Shown: one piece after another, positions 34,740 to 39,355 of the stretch
Layout of the letters: every line of letters begins with the position of its first letter
Position numbering within the stretch: the stretch's first letter is position 1
Assembly: GCA_031260045.1 (NCBI GenBank)
Contig: JAIRKO010000050.1
Span: 1 to 39,355, forward strand
Source: Dysgonamonadaceae bacterium
Lineage (GTDB): Bacteria > Bacteroidota > Bacteroidia > Bacteroidales > Azobacteroidaceae
DNA: 39,355 nucleotides
Direction of reading: 5' to 3'
Notes under the pieces: model-generated
What the model saw: the letters and a program-made list of their open reading frames with translations, nothing else
Told to the model about the DNA's origin: nothing
The model's database searches: none
Made by a program: the position numbers and the translations under genes

Positions 34740-34759
34740 CAAAAAAAAATTACAAAAAA

Positions 34760-36136
34760 ATGAAAACACTTGAAGAAATACTGGCTTTATCACCCGACGA
34801 GGCGGTTAAGGAGTTAAAACAAAAATCAGTCGTACTGCCGGAATGGGAAGACTTGAAAAAAGAATATGACCCGAAAGAGCATTCCGTAATGACGGATACT
34901 TCTTATTTGGATGTCGCTACGGATGAAGGGACTATAGAAAAAGTAACCCGTATATCCATCGGATTACAGCGGCTTGCCGCCAAACGAACGACGGAACTCT
35001 GTTTCGGAATACCGGTAAAACGCATCTATAACGCGCAAACCGACGGCGAAAAAGAGGTTGCGAAAGCCATTGAAGCGATACTGAAACGCAACCGCATCGA
35101 AACGGTTAATATTGAGCGCGGCAATATGCTTTTTTCAAGTTGTGAAGTTGCAACTATATGGTTCGCTACGGAAGAGCCGAATACACTGTACGGTTTCGAT
35201 AGCCGGTTGAAATTGCGTTGCCGGAACTATTCCCCAATGAATGGTGATGATATTTATCCGCTATACGATGCGGAAACGGATGATATGATTGCCCTGTCGT
35301 TCGGTTATACACGCAAGAACGGGGACAAAGACATTGAATATCTCGACGTTTACACCGCCGATAAACATATCCGTTACGTGAAGAATAGCGGATGGGTTGA
35401 AGAAATCTCGGAAATATCCTCAATCGGAAAAATACCGGCGGTCTACTGCTTTCGTCAAACTCCGGCATGGGAAGATACCTCAAATATTGTTACCGAAATC
35501 GAATGGGCGCTATCCCGCAACGGTAATTACCTGCGCAGGAATAGCCGCCCGATGCTCGCTGTATTTGCCAACGAGGAAATCGCTACGGAACAATCGCCGG
35601 AAACAAGCAATCAGGCAAAAGATGTGGTGCAATTTCCGGCGGGCGGGGATGCAAAATATATCGTCTGGCAGCAAGCCATTGAGAACTTGAAATACTATGT
35701 CGGCGAGCTGCGGCAGTCGTTCTTCACTCAATTGCAATTACCGGATTGGAGCTATGAAAATATGAAATTAACGCCCATGTCCGGCGAAGCCCGCAAAATG
35801 ATGTTTATCGACGCGCAATTGAAAGTAAAAGACGAATCCGGACGGTTGATTGAAATGCTCGACAGGGAAATAAACGTTATCAAAGCGTTTTTGAAAATAA
35901 TGATGCCGGGTAGAATAAATGACATTGACAGATTGCTGGTTGAAACGGAAATAACGCCTTTCGCCGTTAACGATGACAAGGAAATTATTTCCAACATCAT
36001 GACTGCGACTGCTGGGAAAGCAATCTTGTCGCAACGGGAAGGTATTGCAAATCTGGGATGGTCTAATAATATAGAGGAAACATTGCGGCAAATCCAAGAA
36101 GAAGGCAGTTTTGATGCGCTTGAACCAACAATTTGA
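34760..36136 (+). CDS. Phage portal protein (SPP1 gp6-like)
   Basis: A 458-residue protein with the character of SPP1-type portal proteins: an N-terminal helical part, a central beta-rich wing (GFDSRLKLRCRNYSPMNGDD, YPLYDAETDDMIALSFGYTR), the segment RNGNYLRRNSRPMLAVFANE, and a long C-terminal helix region with LTPMSGEARKMMFIDAQLKV and MLDREINVIKAFLKIMM. Portals form the dodecameric ring at one capsid vertex through which DNA is packaged and to which the tail joins. The start follows a very A-rich leader. The next gene starts 3 nt after its stop. Apparently intact. Confidence 0.82.
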   Translation: MKTLEEILALSPDEAVKELKQKSVVLPEWEDLKKEYDPKEHSVMTDTSYLDVATDEGTIEKVTRISIGLQRLAAKRTTELCFGIPVKRIYNAQTDGEKEVAKAIEAILKRNRIETVNIERGNMLFSSCEVATIWFATEEPNTLYGFDSRLKLRCRNYSPMNGDDIYPLYDAETDDMIALSFGYTRKNGDKDIEYLDVYTADKHIRYVKNSGWVEEISEISSIGKIPAVYCFRQTPAWEDTSNIVTEIEWALSRNGNYLRRNSRPMLAVFANEEIATEQSPETSNQAKDVVQFPAGGDAKYIVWQQAIENLKYYVGELRQSFFTQLQLPDWSYENMKLTPMSGEARKMMFIDAQLKVKDESGRLIEMLDREINVIKAFLKIMMPGRINDIDRLLVETEITPFAVNDDKEIISNIMTATAGKAILSQREGIANLGWSNNIEETLRQIQEEGSFDALEPTI

Positions 36137-36139
36137 TTT

Positions 36140-36430
36140 ATGTTAAAAAACATTCTACTCTTAATTATTGCGCCCTTTGTGCTTGTCCGGCATAAAATTA
36201 TGATTAGTCGCAAGAACGACGCAATCAAAAAGGCGGAAATCCTCTCAAAACAATACGGTAAAAACGTGCATGTGTTTCAAATCGGCAGGCGGTTTCAAAT
36301 CGGCACGCGCGAAGAACTGCGGCGGTTAAATAAAGTTGGTCGTAAAAACCTGATACGGCTAAGTAAATCCCACCTGCTTGATTTCGATTATAGGAATAGT
36401 TTAGTTTATATTGCTCGGCATGACAGATAA
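36140..36430 (+). CDS. Small basic protein in phage head operon
   Basis: A 96-residue very basic protein. The first roughly 18 residues are hydrophobic (MLKNILLLIIAPFVLVRHKI) and could be a membrane anchor. The rest contains KKAEILSKQYGKNVHVFQIG and the duplicated phrase GRRFQIGTREELRRLNKVGR. I do not recognise a family. It fits tightly between portal (3 nt) and the MuF gene (5 nt), so it belongs to the same transcript and is probably a phage gene of unknown function. Confidence 0.6.
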   Translation: MLKNILLLIIAPFVLVRHKIMISRKNDAIKKAEILSKQYGKNVHVFQIGRRFQIGTREELRRLNKVGRKNLIRLSKSHLLDFDYRNSLVYIARHDR

Positions 36431-36435
36431 TCACA

Positions 36436-38091
36436 ATGTCAAAAAATACGGACAAATACAATAAACAACATCTGCGCAATCTCGGATTGACCGAAAAGCA
36501 GATTACAGCTATCTACGATTCAGCAGTAAGGGAAGCCACCGCAATCGGCGCATCCATTCACGATTTTAACCCCCAAAAACCGTTTTCCTTTGCCGACTAT
36601 CCGCAAACCAAGGCAAGGATTGATAAAGCGATTAAAGAACTCCAAACAAATGTAGAAACGATTATTGTTAATAGTGTTCGCTCCGAATGGACGCTGGCGA
36701 ATAACAAGAACAATGCGCTTTGCGATTGGGTATTCGGTAACAATAAACGCAATCTCTCAAAGGCGCAGGAACGCAAGTACTATAACAATAACGACAAGGC
36801 TCTGGATGCCTTTCTGAAACGCAAAACAGCCGGATTAAACCTATCTAACCGGGTATGGAATTATACAAATCAATTCAAGTCTGAAATAGAAATGGGAATT
36901 GATATAGGACTGCGCGACGGGCTTCCTGCATCCGATATAGCCCGCGACTTGAAACAATACCTAAACCAACCGGATACGCTCTTCCGTCGCGTCCGGGACG
37001 AACACGGGCAATTACATCTATCGAAAGTGGCAAAAGCCTACAATCCCGGTGCGGGCGTTTATCGGTCAAGTTATAAGAACGCCATGCGCCTTGCTCGCAC
37101 CGAAAATAATATCGCCTACCGAACCTCTGATTATGAACGTTGGCAGCAACTTGATTTTGTTGTCGGGATTGAAGTGCGCCTGTCCAATAATCATCCGTTC
37201 GCCGATATTTGCAACGACTTGGCGGGGAAATATCCTAAAACATTCAATTTTACAGGCTGGCATCCGCAATGCCGCTGTTATGCGATTTCAATTTTGAAAA
37301 CAGAAAAAGAAATGGAAGCCGACAACAAGCGGATAATGAACGGTGAAGAACCGGCGGCGGATAGTGTGAACTCTGTAAAGGATATACCGGATAACTTCAA
37401 AAAGTGGGTGACTGATAATGAAATTCGTATAATAAAAGCAAACGAAAAAGGGTCTTTGCCTTATTTCCTGAAAGATAACCGGAGCGCGTGGAAGAACCTT
37501 ACATCTGTACAATACATCAACGTTCAGAAAATAAAAGAAACACGACATTTCGCTGCCGAATTTGACAATTCATCAAAAACGATTGCAAAGAATTTAGGCG
37601 TTACCGTTACCGATGTGAACCTGAAATCAGATAAACGTATTTTTGAAAAAGCAATAGTGGATTATCACGGGGATGTATTCCGAGTAAACGATATTATCCG
37701 GAACACGTTCATTGTCCCGGCAAATAAGATACCGGCACTTATATCCGAAATTGAAAAGCAGTTCAATGTGCTGGAATACAATCCTCAATCTACATCTATG
37801 GGCTACACGGGCAATTTGTTTAAGATTTGGGTTCGGGATGGAGTTAAGGGAGAAATACATGTCAATACGCCACAAATGATTTATGCAAAAGAAAAGAATG
37901 CCGAACAATTACTTGGCTCAAAGCTGTTTAATGAAATAAAAACAAAGTCGGGGCTTCCGCATGGGTTGGGGCATGGGTATTATGAGGAAGACAGAGTTTT
38001 GTCAGTGGCGGAAAGACAAGCAGAAAAAGGGAAAGGATTGGTCGAAAAATCAAAGGCTTATTATGAGAAAATAAGAGCGGTCAAATTGTAG
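36436..38091 (+). CDS. MuF-type phage head protein with C-terminal RelA/SpoT-like domain
   Basis: A 551-residue protein. Residues about 140-288 are the Phage_Mu_F / SPP1 gp7 head morphogenesis domain, with RLARTENNIAYRTSDYERW near 218-236 and the Cys/His end FTGWHPQCRCYAI near 272-283. A linker of a kind seen in MuF proteins follows (IPDNFKKWVTDNEIRI, LPYFLKDNRSAW, 317-352). Residues about 390-505 resemble RelA/SpoT nucleotidyltransferases: LKSDKRIFEKAIVDYHGD, NDIIRNTFIV (candidate metal ligand D419 and R422), the turn MGYTGNLFKIWV (Y457 where the guanine-stacking Tyr lies) and GEIHVNTPQ (E473 as the second acid). MuF domains carry variable C-terminal toxins in other phages. A nucleotide-pyrophosphokinase activity is inference; the histidine of the GYxSxH motif is missing. 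Confidence 0.75.
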   Translation: MSKNTDKYNKQHLRNLGLTEKQITAIYDSAVREATAIGASIHDFNPQKPFSFADYPQTKARIDKAIKELQTNVETIIVNSVRSEWTLANNKNNALCDWVFGNNKRNLSKAQERKYYNNNDKALDAFLKRKTAGLNLSNRVWNYTNQFKSEIEMGIDIGLRDGLPASDIARDLKQYLNQPDTLFRRVRDEHGQLHLSKVAKAYNPGAGVYRSSYKNAMRLARTENNIAYRTSDYERWQQLDFVVGIEVRLSNNHPFADICNDLAGKYPKTFNFTGWHPQCRCYAISILKTEKEMEADNKRIMNGEEPAADSVNSVKDIPDNFKKWVTDNEIRIIKANEKGSLPYFLKDNRSAWKNLTSVQYINVQKIKETRHFAAEFDNSSKTIAKNLGVTVTDVNLKSDKRIFEKAIVDYHGDVFRVNDIIRNTFIVPANKIPALISEIEKQFNVLEYNPQSTSMGYTGNLFKIWVRDGVKGEIHVNTPQMIYAKEKNAEQLLGSKLFNEIKTKSGLPHGLGHGYYEEDRVLSVAERQAEKGKGLVEKSKAYYEKIRAVKL

Positions 38092-38094
38092 CAA

Positions 38095-38370
38095 TCATAA
38101 TGCTTGTTTGTGGAGTTTACAACTCGAACTAACCGATTTTTTATATCTCCACGTTACACCGAATGTGTCATAATCTTCTTTGGTTATTTCATAGGGTAAA
38201 CTCATATAGTCAGGATTGCCTAGACGCATGTCTCCATCTTTACTTATCCGGTATTCAGGCTTCAAATAGTAATGTCCTGGACTGTCTGATGTCCATAATT
38301 TAGCAAAACATTCTCCGTTTTCATCTTCGCGGATTACGGCATCCTCTTCGTAATGTGCAAAATACTTCAT
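38095..38370 (-). CDS. Small acidic protein, candidate immunity or antitoxin partner
   Basis: I prefer the start at 38370 (MKYFAHYEEDAVIREDENGE), preceded by an AT-rich leader, over the in-frame ATG at 38415. The product is 91 residues, acidic in the first two thirds and basic at the end, with aromatic-rich LWTSDSPGHYYLKPEYR and SLPYEITKEDYDTFGVTW. No family is recognised and there is no signal peptide. Its stop is 3 nt from the stop of the MuF-RelA/SpoT gene, in convergent orientation. Position next to a putative toxin, small size and acidity are what one would expect of an immunity protein, but orientation opposite to the toxin is unusual. Real gene likely; role speculative. Confidence 0.5.
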   Translation of the reverse strand: MKYFAHYEEDAVIREDENGECFAKLWTSDSPGHYYLKPEYRISKDGDMRLGNPDYMSLPYEITKEDYDTFGVTWRYKKSVSSSCKLHKQAL

Positions 38371-38477
38371 ATTCAAAATATTAAAAGATAACGCCACGTG
38401 CCACTCGCATCCCACCGCCTTGTTTCATGCGCCATCAATAAATTGAAAGCCTTGTCCGCTGTGGCGTATCCTTTGTG

Positions 38478-38485
38478 CAAAATTA
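38478..38485 (-). promoter_or_regulatory. Possible -7 box of the small acidic gene
   Basis: TAATTTTG on the minus strand, about 108 nt before the start at 38370 (63 nt before 38415). No -33 element. Confidence 0.3.
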
Positions 38486-38523
38486 CAAATTATTCATTTA
38501 TAGTCCTAATTATTCCACGTTGT

Positions 38524-38850
38524 TTAATAAACCGGTTTCACAATATCAATCCGCAAGCCGAGAGCTTCTATTATTCGGTAGAACGTTCCCACGCCGGGTT
38601 CAATAACGCCTTTTTCGATTTTTGAGATATAGGCTTTATCTCTCCCTATGCGGTTGGCGAGTTCCGCCTGTGTTATCTTTTCGCTCTTGCGGGCATCAAA
38701 TATAACCTGTCCCATACAATATGCGTATGCTTCCCTGCGGAACTGTTCGCGTTCCGGTGTTCCCACCTTGCCATATTTGCTGTCAAGCACATCATCATAA
38801 TCTTCGATTTGGTGATTATTTACATGTTCCTTTGTCTGCATAATATTCAT
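38524..38850 (-). CDS. XRE-family antitoxin of a RelE/HigB-type system
   Basis: A 108-residue protein (105 if the ATG at 38841 is used). The N-terminal part is polar and binds, in relatives, the toxin. Residues about 55-100 are a classical XRE helix-turn-helix: ITQAELANRIGRDKAYISKI, then EKGVIEPGVGTFYRIIEALG. It follows the toxin gene with an overlap of 26-35 nt, the toxin-first order of HigBA-like loci. It should neutralise the toxin by direct binding and repress the shared promoter at 39159. It lies at the phage remnant's edge and may be phage cargo. Family firm. Confidence 0.88.
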   Translation of the reverse strand: MNIMQTKEHVNNHQIEDYDDVLDSKYGKVGTPEREQFRREAYAYCMGQVIFDARKSEKITQAELANRIGRDKAYISKIEKGVIEPGVGTFYRIIEALGLRIDIVKPVY

Positions 38851-39154
38851 TTTTTATTGTTAATGCCTTTTCTATTTCACCCTTTGGCGTTTGTTGGGTT
38901 TTCTTTTGGAAACCGTTGAACAAAACAACTATCTGTCCTCCGTCGAAAATAAAAAACACACGGTAGATATTACCGTTATACTCCGTTCTTAGTTCATAAA
39001 CGCCGTCGCGGATATGTTTGACAAACTTCACGGGTATTCTATCCTGCATTTTCAGCAAATCAAGTCCGTAATTGATTTTATGCTGTTCTTTTTCGGTGAG
39101 CGTTTCCATGAACGCCTCGAAATACCCGCCGTATGTTTTTATTTTCCTTTCCAT
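38816..39154 (-). CDS. RelE/ParE-superfamily toxin (phage Gp49-like, HigB type)
   Basis: A 112-residue basic protein of the Gp49-like HigB group. GVYELRTEYNGNIYRVFFIF near 50-70 is the core strand pair with the family's ELR and YRVFF motifs, and VLFNGFQKKTQQTPKGEIEK near 77-96 is the conserved F-x-KK-x-x-x-TP segment. Toxins of this group cut mRNA on the ribosome. The gene overlaps the downstream antitoxin. Its predicted -7 box ends only about 5 nt before the start codon, so either the message is leaderless or another promoter is used. Confidence 0.88.
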   Translation of the reverse strand: MERKIKTYGGYFEAFMETLTEKEQHKINYGLDLLKMQDRIPVKFVKHIRDGVYELRTEYNGNIYRVFFIFDGGQIVVLFNGFQKKTQQTPKGEIEKALTIKNEYYADKGTCK

Positions 39155-39158
39155 GCCG

Positions 39159-39166
39159 CAAAGATA
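39159..39166 (-). promoter_or_regulatory. Promoter of the toxin-antitoxin pair
   Basis: TATCTTTG on the minus strand matches TAnnTTTG. A GTTG near-match to TTTG lies 20 nt upstream (39187-39190). It ends 4 nt before the toxin ATG. Confidence 0.5.
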
Positions 39167-39211
39167 AACAAAATAGCAATATAAAACAACTTTCCCGTTT
39201 TCTATTAATTT

Positions 39212-39355
39212 TTAAAGTGAATATTTGATACTTATGATTTTTTTCGATTGTTCTACCATTGCGGCTGTATCAATCCCTAACATCTGATAAAACCTTTCGC
39301 GCCCAACAAGCGATTCATATGCTATTTCAATCACTCTTTTTTCTTCTCTGGTAAA
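39212..39355 (-). CDS. 3' end of an unidentified gene
   Basis: An open frame enters from the right edge of the window and ends in TAA at 39212-39214, giving the last 47 residues of a protein (FTREEKRVIEIAYESLVGRE, later YQMLGIDTAAMVEQSKKIIS). It is hydrophilic and helical. I recognise no family. Same strand as the toxin-antitoxin pair, 57 nt upstream of the toxin start. Confidence 0.5.
   Translation of the reverse strand, partial: FTREEKRVIEIAYESLVGRERFYQMLGIDTAAMVEQSKKIISIKYSL

Noticed and set aside
32800-39355. Prophage attachment sites
   Set aside because: No direct repeat flanking the remnant could be found; the right end lies outside the window and the left end is broken by the IS remnant.

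Overview
The window comes from a member of the Bacteroidetes, most likely the order Bacteroidales. Three large secreted proteins end in type IX secretion (T9SS) sorting tails. Several promoters fit the Bacteroidetes consensus TTTG-N19-21-TAnnTTTG. Translation starts sit in AT-rich leaders without Shine-Dalgarno sequences, and the gene set (SurA/OstA/MutL cluster, propeller/Y_Y_Y/LuxR regulator, class II ribonucleotide reductase) is typical of the group. I cannot place it to genus.

Layout. (1) 1-4.9 kb, plus strand: the end of a polysaccharide-type cluster, with a 5'-truncated DUF268 protein, a two-domain glycosyltransferase and a membrane-bound propeller/Y_Y_Y/LuxR-type regulator, packed with a 3-nt gap and an ATGA overlap. 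(2) 4.9-12.5 kb, plus: an envelope-biogenesis block of two SurA-type chaperones with a SurA_N-like lipoprotein between them, an OstA/LptA-like protein and MutL. A 25-codon remnant of a HigA-type antitoxin lies just before mutL. (3) 12.6-15.9 kb: a small 2[4Fe-4S] ferredoxin with its own promoter and terminator, then a minus-strand HlyD-type adaptor, HemW and a small coiled-coil protein. (4) 15.9-21.9 kb: a 21-bp tandem array of exact period, a WbsX-type glycosyltransferase, class II ribonucleotide reductase (nrdJ) and prs, separated by repeat-rich intergenic DNA. (5) 21.9-32.8 kb: three T9SS cargo proteins, two of them paralogues with HAF-type repeats, and an Rpn-family PD-(D/E)XK nuclease.

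(6) 32.8-39.4 kb: a prophage remnant. Truncated capsid, decoration-like and scaffold genes run on the minus strand. Portal, a small protein and a MuF head-morphogenesis protein run on the plus strand, and a palindromic operator-like site lies between the two promoters. The capsid gene is broken by a decayed IS5-like transposase. The MuF protein carries a C-terminal domain that resembles RelA/SpoT nucleotidyltransferases, and a small convergent gene follows it directly. A RelE/Gp49-type toxin with an XRE antitoxin, and the 3' end of one more minus-strand gene, close the window.

The strongest candidates for something new are the MuF-RelA/SpoT fusion with its neighbour, the 11-unit 21-bp dyad array at 16.0-16.3 kb, and two families of palindromic intergenic repeats. 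No tRNA, rRNA, CRISPR array or riboswitch was recognised.
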